Shown piece after piece: positions 10,502 through 22,199 of a stretch of 64,000 bases of DNA; position 1 is the first letter of the stretch, and each line of letters starts with the position of its first letter. The translations under genes were made by a program, and so were the position numbers. Under the pieces are notes generated by a model. The model was not told the origin of the DNA and searched no databases. It worked only from the letters and a program-made list of their open reading frames with translations. Source of the DNA: Lineolata rhizophorae. Its lineage: Eukaryota > Ascomycota > Dothideomycetes > Lineolatales > Lineolataceae. Where the stretch lies: NCBI GenBank assembly GCA_010093515.1, contig MU001682.1, forward strand, positions 441,997 to 505,996, written 5' to 3'.

Positions 10502-13500
10502 TCAACCCAAAATCCTGGCAATATCTGCCACTCTGGCTCCACTCCCTCTTTTATTCTTCTCCGAGAAGGCTTGGCTGACTAAATTCCTCTTCTCTTCTTG
10601 GATAGCGAGAACCCTATTCTCAATCGAGTGCTCCATAACTAATCTAAATACCGTTGTGGGCTTCTTTTGTCCAAGACGGTGTACACGATCGACAGCTTGG
10701 TCTTCTATAGCGGGTGCCCACCTAGTACAACATGTTAGCTACAAGGCACTCCAGCCCGAGAAAAATTCAACTCACCAACTATCACAGAGAATCACTTGAT
10801 TGGCTGCAACAAGATTGAGCCCCACCGAACAGACATTAAGACTTGCAAGCATGATAGTGCATGTGGGATCATTTTCCAGCAAGTCCAGAGCCCTGTCACG
10901 CTGAATTGCCGACATTCTGCCATCTATGCGGGTGAAATTGAATCCGCAATCGCCCAAGTGACCCTGCACGATATCCAAAAATGATGTCCATTGACTGAAG
11001 ACAATAGTTTTGGTGCCATCTTTTTCCCGTGAGTGCTCTAAAATCTTCAAGAGCGCTTCAATCTTGCTGCTGCCTGTGTCAATGTCGATTTCTGGCTGCT
11101 GCTCCTGCTCTTTCATAGGCCTAACCAATTTGTCAAAACTAGGCAAGTCTGCTCGGCACAAAGGACACCTTTTCTGATTTTCAATAACTCGCTCGATGCA
11201 CATAAAACAGAAAACGTGCGCGCAGCAAGTGATAATGGGGCTCTTAAGCGTGTCCAAACAAATCGGGCAATCGTCTTGGCTGTCAATGCTGACTTGCAAC
11301 ATTTTCTGGAGAGCTTCGATGTTTTCTGGGGTCAAGTCAACAACAGACTCCTTCTCGATCATTTCCATGAGCTGGGCCACTCTCTTCTCGCCGCAGAGCT
11401 TCCAATGATTGCAAGTTTGACGGAGGCGAAGTAACACTTCTAAGACATGACTGTATGCTTTGAAAGCCGTACGTCCACCCTCGGACATTTGCTGTCTATA
11501 GGTTTCGAGCTTTCCCTTCGCTTCGGCCCTTCTCGGAGTCAATGGTTGATCAATATTCACTACTTGTTGAATAGTACTTACTCAAGCAAGCTATATCGCT
11601 TCCACTCATGCGGCAAAAATTCGATTCTATGCACGTATTCGGTCATTTTCGGCAGCCGCAAATCTACGAAGGGCATATCCTTCGTCCTTCGCAAACATAT
11701 GCTTTGCATCAACGTCTGCAGGATCATTTTACCAAGGTGTGCGCCTTGGTTGACAGGGCGAATAATCGAACTGTTGAACAGTTCAAAACGGTCGAGGCCG
11801 CCTGAGAGTCTAAGAAATTTAACCAAAGAGTAAAGGTCTTTCAAGCTGTTGATGATTGGGGTGCCTTCCACAGCGTTAGTTAATGTACATTTTTGTCGTA
11901 TTTTACAATCAGCTTACCCGTCAAAGCCCATCTAGATTGCGCCTGAAGCTGTGTCGCAGCTACAGCCTTTTTTGAGTTGGCATTTCGAATTGTGTGACCT
12001 TCGTCGACTACGACACGGCGCCATTTAACAGAATAGAGACTGGATACATGTCAGAAGGAGACTTTGGATAGTGTTGAATACTGTCTCTTACCCATGCTTC
12101 CTTTTCAACTTCGGCTCCCGAGACCAGAATTCTGACATGACAGTTTCATATGTAGTCACGACGCAGTCGTAATTTCCAATGGTTTTGGGACTAATCGGCT
12201 CTTTCCGAGTGCCGTGGTATGTCAGAACCCTCATCTCATATCCCTTTTGAACATGACGTCCCATCTTTGATTTTCGTCCAGCTGTTAGACAAACCATTAC
12301 AGTGGTACACTTCAGGAGCTGCTATACTCACCTGCAAGCTCCAGTTGCTCATCACACTCAAAGGAGCCAAAATCAAGGTCGCATCACTCGCATCGGATGC
12401 CCGAGAGTTTGGGAGAGCACGTCCAGCAAGCATCAGTGAGATGACTTGAATTGTCTTTCCGAGCCCCATATCATCGGCGAGGATCCCGCCGCTTGCCAAC
12501 TCCACTTCGCTAGCCTTTAGTGTATAGTTCGTGGCCACGTTCGTAAGCGAGTCCCGGTGTTCTTGAGAGCGTCTCCACATTTGGACCACATCCTGTGATC
12601 CGGCACGGGGAAGTTTCGGGAGCTCCTTGTCAAGCATCCATTTGAGACCCTGGAGTTGATATGGCAGAAGCGGAACGGCTAGCCCATCTGGCTGCTCAGC
12701 CATGGGGAGTTTCTCCTAACAAAGGAAGTTAGACGGCAAACCGAGGAGAGAATTAAAGGGGTGACAAACGAGATCTGCTTCCTTGGTCCCAAATTGCTCG
12801 ATCGTTGCACCTGGATTGGTCCTGTTGTACTGGAGCTCCTGAGGAGTAGCATCCATGGCAGCAGACGAAACCTCTACTTGGCCCTGTGATAAGGAAGGTA
12901 GACCGGATGAATGGAAAGAGGATGGTTCTTGCCTATGTCAGCAAATGTCTCGTGGACGAGTAGATGACCGATGAGCCATCCTTACCGGAGGTTAAGGGTA
13001 TTTGATGTTCCTGCATTCGAGTAAAAATTGCCGCTCGGCGAATAGGATCAGCGGTACCATAGAGCTGGAGGTCCAGTGGACAGTCATAGTATCCTTTTTG
13101 GCCGGTAATGAGACCCTCAACGAACAGTTCGCGCCGGTCCTTTGAACAGTTAGCACGGTTGGAGCAAACACTTTGCTTATGCTGATCTTGCCTACCATGA
13201 AAGGAGAAAGCTTCGCCGCAACTAGCTTGGGGACATGGCCAATTTGGACTTGCGAAGCATTCAGAACCCGAATTGCGTTAGTGTCGTACTATACTCCGTC
13301 GTCAGTTAGTAGCCAAAAGCGACAGCCACCTTCGGACAGACGCACTCTATTGTTAGGATCCCGACGGACCAGAACCATCTCCCCTCTCACACACAAGCCA
13401 TTGTAGAATCGGCACCCCACGATGGACGTGTGCCAAGTGCCTATGGTTTGCGCCATCAGTCTCTACTCTATCCCTCGGTTCTAGCCGCTCGGAAAATTGC

Positions 13501-13729
13501 AGTACATACCATAGTGCATGTAGAGATCCTGGTCGGTAGACGTGGCGAGAGCATCTTGCGAATCGAGCACATCGTCGCTATACTCGTCGTCTTCGTCCGA
13601 CAGAATGGGCCGACAAGCAGTCTGCCCAGACGAGACCTTGGGGGTCTTGGACGAGCGGGCATCGGCGTCGTCATTGGTAAGGTCGATGACCTGTACACCG
13701 CGGCCGCGCTTCCCCGGGGTTCGAGCCAT
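10502..13729 (-). CDS. HIRAN-SNF2-RING helicase/ubiquitin ligase, HLTF/Rad5 type
   Basis: Eleven exons (13510-13729, 13346-13440, 13196-13288, 12986-13139, 12770-12927, 12332-12715, 12092-12264, 11918-12039, 11582-11864, 10776-11528, 10502-10721) encode 884 residues. Near the N-terminus is a candidate SUMO-interacting motif (VIDLTNDD). A HIRAN domain follows (VGCRFYNGLVCERGEMVLV ... DTNAIRVLNASQVQIGHVP). Next comes the SNF2 ATPase with Walker A DDMGLGKTIQ and a DEGH box. A C3HC4 RING (CPICLDTLKSPIITC ... CPLCRADL) is embedded before the second helicase lobe, which ends with motif VI (DQAVDRVHRLGQKK). This order is that of HLTF and Rad5, which remodel stalled forks and polyubiquitinate PCNA. 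At 884 residues it is shorter than yeast Rad5. The RING implies E3 activity; the substrate is inferred from the family. Confidence 0.9.
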
Positions 13730-14402
13730 GACGGCTGCAGATGAATAGCGGATGCCGTACAGACAATGTACCAGGTCCTAGCCCGGGTACCTACTACGCA
13801 CGTAAGTAGGTAGGTAGGTAGATAGATGGCGCGGCGAGACGCGGCACTTGAGCGGGAAGGGAGCGAGTGTCCGCGAGACGCTAACCAGATCGAGATAAGC
13901 CCCGAGCTACCATGACGCGCTAGCGCACGAGCGCACGGGAGCGTGAGCAGTCGCGGCGTGCGGCCGGCGCTCAATAGTGTTCCACTTTTTAGCGTGTCGT
14001 AGCGGACGTCAAGACTCGCTGAAACAAGGATTGCACAACTACACACCTGCTTGCTCAGCATCAGCTTCTAGTAGATTGGTACGGTCGACTATTGCGGTGG
14101 TTTGGCATAGTGGCACCGTGAGGTCGCGGCAGTCACGGGGCCGGGCGCTATGTAGTACGGTAGCAGGTCATCCGCCGAGAAAAACTGCTCTTGTTCGACT
14201 CATAGTACAGAATTGGGAGTTAAGCCCGCATCTCCTCTATTACACAAGCCCATACAGCCGCACACGCAAAGGAAAATGCACAGGAGGTGGACCTCTGGAT
14301 GCTATACACGTGACCTTACCCACACTGGCCAACCAACCGCATCGCCATTCACGCACCGCCCAACCGCCATTGTCTGAAGCCTTTCCAGCCATTTGCCTGT
14401 CT
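13730..14402. other. intergenic, 673 bases, with a tetranucleotide repeat
   Basis: Promoter side of the helicase gene and 3' side of cytochrome c1 (both minus). It contains a short imperfect GTAG/ATAG tetranucleotide run at about 13804-13827. No gene recognised. Confidence 0.5.
13804..13827. repeat. GTAG tetranucleotide microsatellite
   Basis: About six units of GTAG drifting to ATAG, upstream of the helicase start codon. Simple sequence, probably length-variable. Confidence 0.8.
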
Positions 14403-15728
14403 CTACTGCTTGCCGGCCCGGGATCCGACCCTCGGAACGGGAGAGGAAGGCTTCACAGGCGAAGAGTAGACCATCTGCCTGGTCTTGAGCGGCGACCACT
14501 TGTATCTGGAAGTCGGCATCGTCAGTGCGCATTCCGTCGGGCACAGATTTTCATAACCACTCACCGCTTGAGCCAGATTGACAGGGTGAACAAGACCCCA
14601 GATGCCGCTAAGACCTTCCAGCCCATTTTTTTGCGCTCATCCATCTCCGGCTCTGCAGACCAGTTCAGGAATTCGACGACGTCCTTAGCCATCTGCGACG
14701 TCGTCGCAGAAGTGCCATCCTCGTACTCAACCAGCCCGTCGTACAAGACGCGGGCCATCGCAATCCCAGTGCCCGGGAAGTATGGGTTGAAATTGAGGCC
14801 TTCCTGGACACTAGCGCCCACAGGCGGTTCCTCGGGGTAGCCGGTAAGCAAGCTAAAGATGTAGTTGCACCCGCCGTGCCTAGCCTTCACGATCAAGCTC
14901 AAATCAGGAGGCAAGGCGCCTTGATTAGCAGCTCTCGCGGCCTCGTCGTTCTTGTACGGCGCGGGAAGATAGTCCGATAGCTTGCCCGGACGCTTCTCAA
15001 TGTCGCCCTCCTCGTTTGGCTCTGTATCATATTCGTTCTCCTCGGCAAGGGCCTTCGCCTCGTCCACAGTCAAGATGGTACCGACCAGGGAACGGTACGG
15101 GATCCGCGAAAGTGAGTGGCATGAAGCGCAGACTTCGCGGTAGACCTGGAAACCGCGCCGGAGACTGTCGAACCATTAGTGTTGTGACTTGCAGATGATG
15201 GCCGAACATACGCAGCGTGATCGAACGTTCTGAACCACTTTTCATGCTCCCAAGGATAGGCCGTAGCGTGAAGGCTGTCGACAACAGAAAACTGTTAGCA
15301 TGTCGACTTCTGGACGCATATTGGCCTCGAAGTGGCCGAAATTGGCAACCGGCTTCGCGATGACCATCTCTGATGCCATACCCTTCCTCAGCAGGAGTCA
15401 TCGCAAATGCTTCCCGTCCAAACATGTGATAGTACCACGCAAGAGATCCGAGGGCAACGGCTGTCGAAGCGGAAATCGCGAGGGTGTTGGAGGGAGAGCG
15501 GGCCTGCTGGGGGCCGCTCGAGGTGGACGCAGAACGCTATTCCATCACAATCAGACACTCAAATTCATGCTTTTTAGTAGCAGGTGGCAGGCAAAAGGGC
15601 TCAACAAGCCCAATTCATGTCCCGGAGAGCTTTCGAGAAAAACTCACCAGACCCGTTCTGCTGCCAGGGGTCTGGGCCCGGACGGCGCCGAAAGAGCGCG
15701 TCGCACGCAGACACGACCTCGCCAACAT
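14403..15728 (-). CDS. CYT1: cytochrome c1, mitochondrial (complex III heme protein)
   Basis: Cytochrome c1 passes electrons from the Rieske protein to cytochrome c in the inner membrane. Five exons (15648-15728, 15382-15536, 15212-15274, 14565-15164, 14403-14505) give 333 residues, as in other ascomycetes. The bipartite presequence has a basic start ([14 protein letters not shown]) and a hydrophobic sorting segment ([17 protein letters not shown]). The heme-binding CASCH has Cys at 112 and 115 and His at 116, and sits just after the third junction. [13 protein letters not shown] carries the axial-ligand region. A C-terminal membrane helix ([20 protein letters not shown]) is followed by a basic matrix tail. 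The first two introns are long for this window (111 and 107 bases); the others are 47 and 59. Confidence 0.95.
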
Positions 15729-16324
15729 AATGGTCAGCAGCTGGCTGCGATGGGAGGGATCAATTGGGGCTGCTCAAGCAACGATGCGGGCGGATGGAGG
15801 TCGAGAATGGCTCAAGCGAGAAGGCTTGGGAATAGGGTGAAGCGGAACCCGTCGTGCCCGTCATCCGTTCGCCGAATTGGCAACGTGCGATTGGCTGGGA
15901 AATCCACGCCTTGGCATGGCACATCCCGATCCGCCGCGCAGGTCCTACGTAGTACACCGCCCGCCAAACAATACCGTAGCAACCCGACATCCCGGGAATA
16001 AACTGCCCGTGTTATTTTGAGTCTTTGTACTTGTCGCCTCACTGGCTACAATGGATGCGAGGACTCGTTCCTCCCATCCTTTCAGCACAGTGTATCATTA
16101 GCACCAACGACAAAGCGATCGTCTACCGGCTAGCTACTTTTGTACACGCTTGGGAGAACCAACAAAGGGAAATAGCCTCGATGATGGCCGTTAGTAATAG
16201 GCCTTTATCCGACGCGTAGCTCTCTTATAGCCTAGGTGTGTTCCACCCAATTATGACTCAAAAAGGAGTTGAATCGTTCCATGTATACGACGAGCCATAG
16301 ACGCAAGCAATCTTCTGTGCAACG
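15729..16324. promoter_or_regulatory. divergent interval between cytochrome c1 and the secreted-peptide gene
   Basis: A 596-base interval with no supported gene; it should include the cytochrome c1 promoter and that of the small secreted protein. Confidence 0.5.
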
Positions 16325-16792
16325 ATGCTGTTGCCGTCGAGCACTCTTCTTCTCGCACTTCTTGCTATCGTTACCGCCACCCAAAGCACAGCTCGAGGCC
16401 ACGTAAGAAGTGACGGAGTTCTCTTAGAAGCTAAGTCTCCAGGCATCGAGATTACACTCGTCACGCCGACAAAAACTAGCATCTCTCCATCACCGAAACT
16501 AAAATCCTCAACGCCATCCAGGGTCTCGACAACGTCCAGGTCTTCGACAACGTCAAAGATCTCGATGGCGTCAACAACGTCGAGGTCGGACACCACGTCC
16601 ACGGCAAGCGAAACCAAAGGTAGGAACCAACATCCTACCCAATCCACGATCAGCACCGGTCGCCACTGTCCCTACCCTTATCCCGGAGAAACTTGCGCTA
16701 GACAAACCACGACTGTGGGTAACGACGGTGAACTGTCCAACGGGCCACATTGCCCGTATCCGTATCCAGGGGAAACTTGTACGGGCGACTGA
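16325..16792 (+). CDS. small secreted Ser/Thr-rich protein with duplicated Cys-bracketed peptide
   Basis: The 155-residue single-exon product starts with a clear signal peptide (MLLPSSTLLLALLAIVTATQ). Residues about 50-110 are a Ser/Thr-rich spacer built of loose STTSRS-like units, likely O-glycosylated. Two identical 11-residue peptides HCPYPYPGETC follow at residues 114-124 and 142-152; the second ends three residues before the stop. The copies, at 16664-16696 and 16748-16780, differ at 8 of 11 codons, always silently. The Cys pair would close a ten-residue disulfide loop. I do not recognise the family. The Gly-Glu-x-Cys ending recalls alpha-type mating pheromones, but the loop is longer than in those I know, and no Lys-Arg processing site precedes either copy. 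A secreted or wall-anchored peptide is the safest description. Confidence 0.7.
   Translation: MLLPSSTLLLALLAIVTATQSTARGHVRSDGVLLEAKSPGIEITLVTPTKTSISPSPKLKSSTPSRVSTTSRSSTTSKISMASTTSRSDTTSTASETKGRNQHPTQSTISTGRHCPYPYPGETCARQTTTVGNDGELSNGPHCPYPYPGETCTGD
16664..16780 (+). repeat. two copies of an 11-codon cysteine-bracketed repeat
   Basis: The copies at 16664-16696 and 16748-16780 encode the same HCPYPYPGETC, spaced 84 bases start to start. Only the second Tyr, the Glu and the Thr codons are the same; the other eight differ at the third base only. Confidence 0.95.
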
Positions 16793-17180
16793 TATGTATT
16801 GCTCTAACCGTATATACAGAGCCTCTTTGATGTTGTAATAGGCTACAAATGTAGATATATAAACTAGTGCCCTCTTAGTTGGTGAGAGTGGATTATATAT
16901 CTACAGTAAAGTGAACCTTCCTCTCGGTGTCTAGCCTTTGCTCGCAAGCATTTGTAGAGTAATGCTCATTGTGTATCCATAAACACACTCCGGCAGAAGT
17001 TAACCAATATTCCTTCAGTGGCCCTTTCAGCTGCTTCTCAATTAGGATTGGCATTTTACTTGACACGCAATATTCACCTAATCCTATACACCAAGGTCTA
17101 GTTGTCCAATAACACACTCATTCGCACTCTACAAGGACGTATATTCTTGGACAGGTCTTCTGGCCTGCATCTCTTAGCGC
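16793..17180. other. convergent intergenic region
   Basis: The 3' flanks of the secreted-protein gene (plus) and acyl-CoA dehydrogenase gene (minus). AT-richer than its surroundings; nothing else seen. Confidence 0.5.
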
Positions 17181-18722
17181 TTATCTAGAGTACTGTTTCT
17201 GCAGTAGCTTCGCGATGGTTGTTAGCTGAATGTTGCTGGTGCCCTCGTAAATCGCGCCGATCTTGCTATCGCGCCAATACTTTTCAGCAAGGCCCTCTCT
17301 CACAAATCCCATACCGCCCATCCATTCGACGGCCTGGCCACTGACCCTACCGGCGACCTGAGACGCATAAAGTTTGGCCATAGCCGCATCTGTCACAAAG
17401 TCCTCACCAGCTTCCTTCTTTCGCGCCGCATTATACACCAGAGCTCGCGCGGCGGCTATTTCGGTCCATGCTTGTGCTAATTGGTGTTGCATGCCTTGGA
17501 ACGTCCCAACGAGCTGACCGAACTGCTTGCGGTCATTCCAAACGTAGCTTTGGGGTTTGTTAGCGTTAACGGACAACAGCTGGGCTTCATATAGATTCAA
17601 AGATTGGGTTGACAGGGCACTTACTCGGCGGCATTCTCCCACGCACCCAACGCCAGGCCAGTCATCTGGGCAGCGATCCCAATTCTACCCTCATTAAGAA
17701 GCCCAATAGCATACTTGTATCCGTCGCCCTCTTTACCAAGAAGGTTTCCGCTGGGTATATCGACGTCGTCGAAGTTTACGACGCACGTGCTACTTGCCTT
17801 AATCCCGAGCTTCTTCTCCTTCTTCGCGATAGAAAACCCTGGCATATCCTTCTCAACTATAAACGCAGTTATTCCCTTGTATCCTTGCTCGGGATTCATA
17901 TTAGCAAACACGATGAAAAAGCCAGCCTCCATGCTGTTTGTAATCCACATTTTTGAGCCTGAAATTTTGTAACCAGACGGGGTCTTAGTGGCTTTGGTGC
18001 CAAGGGCAAAGGCATCGGAGCCTGAGACGGGCTCGGAGAGGCAGAAAGATCCTGATAAACATTAGGCTGGCTAAACACCAAGGTATATGAATCGCCGGGC
18101 AATGTGCGGGGTCCTTAACTCACCAACGGTGTCGGTTGCCAATCGAGGCAACCACTTTCTCTTGACCTCCTTGCCTCCCCAGCGAAGAATCGCCGTATTT
18201 ACCAAAGTATTGTGAACGTCAACCATCACGCTGACGCTGGGATCTACCTTCGCCAGCTCCTCGATTGCCACAATTGCTGCCGTGAAGTTCATGCCAGCCC
18301 CACCGTAATCTTCTGGGATCTCAATGCCCATTAGGCCTTGCTCAAAGCATTGTTCAACCACAGTTGCATCCATTTCCTCAGCTTCATCCATCTCCCGAAC
18401 CTTTGGTAGAATGGTATCCTGGGCGAATTTGGAAACTTGGTCTGCCATGAGGGTCTCGGTCTCGGAGAGGTGAGTAATCGGCGTGGGCGGTATGTCCGCA
18501 AGGTCTACAGGCTCTTCCTGGCGCCACTTCTTTGTTGAGGAGAGGCACCGTGCGCTGTCAACTTGAAGTTAGTGAACGTCTGGTTGTACTGAGATCTACA
18601 ACAGAGGTAGATCCTTACGGCTGAGCTGTGGCTAATCTGGGGATCCGCGCTCGTCTCGGTGTGCATTGCACGGCAGTCGTTGCGCGAATCAGCGGTCGGG
18701 GAAATTTGTTGAGAAAGGCCAT
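17181..18722 (-). CDS. acyl-CoA dehydrogenase, short/branched-chain type, mitochondrial
   Basis: An FAD enzyme that makes the alpha-beta double bond in acyl-CoA and passes electrons to ETF in the matrix. Four exons (18619-18722, 18124-18554, 17625-18051, 17181-17547) encode 442 residues; introns are 64, 72 and 77 bases. The basic presequence begins MAFLNKFPRPLIRATTAV. Family segments are EDYGGAGMNFTAAIVAIEEL, CLSEPVSGSDAFAL, SKMWITNSMEAGFFIVFANM, EGRIGIAAQMTGLA and the end IGAIYEGTSNIQL, whose glutamate is the catalytic base. The pattern is closest to short/branched-chain (2-methylbutyryl) dehydrogenases, which would link it to the same amino acid pathway as the E1-beta gene at 0.2-1.5 kb. 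Substrate is inferred. Confidence 0.9.
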
Positions 18723-19611
18723 TGTGATGATGGTAGATACGTCGTCCTAAAGCCGGTGTCAGGGTTTTCAAGTGCACAATATAAGGGCGCGGTTGGCATG
18801 TGACTCGCGAGACGCGAAGGTACTACGTAAGGCAAAGGCCGAAGCTGGCCGAGGCTTCTTCGTTCCGAGGGTCCCCCGCGAGGCACGCACGGCACGTGGC
18901 GGATCTTTTCGAAGCACATTATGACAATAGTGAGAGTTCTCTGTGACGACCAACGCCTACCCCGCGAAATCCCGCAATATGTTGCGATGACTTTGTCCGA
19001 AAATGCTCCGTTTCACTCGGACTTCTCCTTCTGCTTCGCATATAATCCTAGTAGAGTAGTGCTTAGCGTGTATTGGATGCTTCATGTAATCCCTCGAATA
19101 TTGATTTCTGCATTAAAGTTTCAGAAAATGGAGAACATGGCAAGATAGCTAGGCTATTTGTATCCAGTTTCTTTAATGCTACTTGGGCTTCCGCTTTGAG
19201 CTGCGCGTTTCAATTTTAGCTGAAGTTTGGCTCGTCACGTAGGTATGTTATGAACTCTTCTCCAAAACAAATACTGAAAACGCTATTTCGCATTTCTCCT
19301 ATGCATTTACCTAAGGGTGCAATTAGTTGCAATTCTCATGAATTTCGCCATGGAGCTAGCTAACTAGCTTCTTGTGAGCCATGTTGCTTACGGCTCCGGG
19401 AGCACTCAAGGCATTAACCCCCCTCCGCCATATGTGGTATCATAGAAAGCCGTGTTTCAGCTCTGCCTCCATAGCGCACCTATGCCGGAAGAATCCCATG
19501 AAGTGATTCCTATGTTTCGTCGAGTACATATATTAGCTTACTCCACGGAATGGACGTTAATGGCTCGAAAACATGATCCTATTTAGCGGCGTCAGCGACC
19601 TTCTTAGACAG
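18723..19611. other. intergenic, 889 bases
   Basis: Between the dehydrogenase start and the stop of the IFRD gene (both minus). Moderately AT-rich from about 19000 to 19560. No gene, tRNA or repeat recognised. Confidence 0.5.
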
Positions 19612-21069
19612 TCAAATAATGGGAAGGCCATACGGCAAACTGTCCAAAATAACCTCGTTGTGCTCGTAATGGACAATGAATCCGCCTTGCAAGATTCTCC
19701 GGAGGCCCTGGAGGCGGTGAAGCTTCCACCACCGATCAATCTTCATTTCTCCGCCATGATGGATACGAAACGTCATCCTACTGCCGTAATGACGTCCAGT
19801 CTCCTTGTCGACAGCTTTTTGGTAGCGGGGGCCGCGAGTTGGGTTTTCAACGCTGTTCAAAATATCCCGGAAGTTGCTATGCAGCGTCTTCTTATCCTTC
19901 TTGGAAATTGTTCGGGAGCTGACCTTGGCGAGCTCTTCCAAGGTGTGCTTGAGCTGCCACTCTTGACGGTAGACGTTGTACCGCTTGACCATCTTAGGAC
20001 CTGAGATCGACTCCTCTTCGTCTATATCTTCAACATCGCTTGGTGGGTCCTCATCTTCCTCCAGTTCGGTGTACGATTTCTCGTACAACAGAGCAATGTT
20101 TTCTCCGGCTGCGATCTGAACGGTAGCGTCGGAGCTGTCTAGTTGCTCGACAAACGCTTCCATGGCCGGTTCTGTGGCATCTTCCATGTCCTCGATTTGA
20201 GTCGCTAAAAAGCCCCATTCCTCAATCGACGCGGTAACGACATCTACCTCATCGCCAGCACCTATACTATGTCCGTCCGACTCGACGATCTCAAGGAAAA
20301 AATCCATGATTTCCTGGGTCTCTTCGACCGAAGTACCGCCGTAAAACGTGACAGTTCCTAGGGCGTGAATCGCGGCAGTCTTCGCCAGCATCGACTCGGA
20401 GTCGGATATGGTTCGCTTTAGTTGATGCAACGCCATCTCGTAGATATCCTCCGAAGGCTCCGTTATGACAGTAATCGCTAAAGCTACAGCATGGTTAGGA
20501 AGTTGTCATATCGTATTATATGCAAGAGCGGCATACCTTTGAGCGCTGATGCAGTTTCCTTTTCACTGGTTTCGGACTTGACGCTCTTAAGAATTGCCGG
20601 AACAAGCTCACCAATCTTATTCTCAATATCTTCTTTGGCGTAATGCGCGGTCAAAAGGTGGACATAGGCGCGCAAACTCTCTTCACGGCCTTGGTTGCTA
20701 CTCCGTTTTCGGTCGATGATTTGCTCCATTCGGTCCCCGAGCTCCGTCCTCCAAACATCTGAGGGAGAGTCAACGTCATCCGACGCGAGAACATCGTCGA
20801 TGGAATTTGTACTGAAATGGAACTTGAGCAAACACTTTTCTCGATGCCTATGGGCGGACAGATACTCACCTCCAGGCGGTTCCGTCGCTAAGATTGCCAT
20901 CCTCCTCGTCGGACGCCTGTCTACTCGCCGCACGGGAAGGTACCCGAGAATTGGCAGCGGAGTTGGCTCTAGAGCTAGCTCTCGAGCTTGCCGCGGAGGC
21001 TTGCTTTGAACGAGCCTTTCGCGACACCGTCTTGCCACTCTCAAGCGCCTGCCGCCGTAGATCGTGCAT
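19612..21069 (-). CDS. interferon-related developmental regulator (IFRD) family protein
   Basis: Three exons (20870-21069, 20537-20811, 19612-20483) encode 448 residues; introns are 58 and 53 bases. The N-terminus is basic with Ser/Ala/Arg repeats (ASSRASSRANSAANSR). Helical repeats of the IFRD domain follow (MALHQLKRTISDSESMLAKTAAIHALG). An acidic stretch (ELEEDEDPPSDVEDIDEEE) precedes the IFRD C-terminal motif (NPTRGPRYQKAV and MTFRIHHGGEMKIDRWWKL). IFRD relatives have been implicated in transcription and in ribosome recycling/translation recovery; the role in fungi is not established. An ATG further up at 21225 would add 52 residues with no family similarity, so 21069 is preferred. Confidence 0.85.
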
Positions 21070-22199
21070 TATGTCAAGACAAAAGACGAGTGGGCCGAGG
21101 TAACAGATCGGATGTATCTTGCGAGCCGAATGCGGTTGGTTGTCGCGGCGATTAGAGGAAATGGAAGAAGGGCCGGCGTCGAAGTGCGCGTCTTGAAGCG
21201 AGCACAATAGCGCCGCTGAGGACAATAATGAAGGTGGTTATTGTAAAGGAGCAATCCAGAGCACTGAGGCGAGTACAGGTCGTGTCGCTCGGATGTACTT
21301 GGAAGGCATGGGAGAAGATTTTGTATAATCCACTACAATCGAGCTGCTATATCGTGGCGAAGTCGTTTAGGTAGATAGCAGTGATGGGCTAGAGGTTGAA
21401 GAATTTCTATGAATAGCGGCGCTGAATACTTCGGAGAGCAGATGTCATAACGGGGGCTCGTGATTTGTGCGTCGGCCGAGCGCCAAGACTCGGACAAAAC
21501 CGGCACTCCGAGCGCGGATGTATCAGTTAGAGTATCGATACTTTACCTACTAGGGACAATTTCCTCGTTCCCTACTCATTTCTAAAACAAATCTAAAAAA
21601 AAAAGGAATAAGAAAAATATATTAAATATAGTTAAAAAAATCCAGAAGTATTAAGTTATAATGGAGATATAATAAAATTAGCTAGAGAGTAAAATAAGTA
21701 GCAAGGAAGGTGAAGCAAGTAATGAAGGAGTTTTTTGCGGAGGCCGAAGTGTTATAATATAAATGATACCGATTTAATACCGACTAATCTCCGATAATCG
21801 ATGGAGTGGGTATCGGTGGTATCATCGTCCGCTTCGGGATAAGCGGCACAGTAGCATCCACGGCGTCGTTGGTTTCTCCACTAGACCAGCCCCGACGCCT
21901 CCGAAAGTAGCCCTAGCCTTCAGTCAGAGGGCGTCGCGGAATATTTCCATGTTCTATAAAGGGGCGTTCTCTCCTGCCAATGCGGGAAAACCCAAGCCTG
22001 CGTTGAATATGCACCTATCTGAAACTCCATGTCAGGTTCCTATGGCAAAAGGCGCTCGAGCTGATCTCAAAGTACCCTCCAGCAATAGCGAGCTCGCGAT
22101 CCGTACTTCGCAGAACATAAACCGGTATACTTCCCAGTGCAGCCCAAGAAAGAGGGTGTAATCCGTAAACATAATGACTAAAGAAGACCTTCGTTGGCC
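21070..22199. other. gene-free interval with an AT-rich island
   Basis: 1,130 bases between the IFRD start and the stop of the deacylase gene (both minus). The middle (about 21580-21780) is strongly A/T-rich with A and T runs, unlike everything else in the window. It is flanked by GTATCGATAC and by several GATACCGAT/ATCGGTGGTATC-like words. The rest is ordinary composition. No coding region supported. Confidence 0.6.

Noticed and set aside
13804-13827. GTAG repeats as a telomere-like array
   Set aside because: Unit is not TTAGGG, only about six copies, and it lies between core genes.
207-18722. Branched-chain amino acid catabolic gene cluster
   Set aside because: The E1-beta gene and the short/branched-chain dehydrogenase belong to one pathway but are 16 kb apart with unrelated genes between; no cluster is supported.
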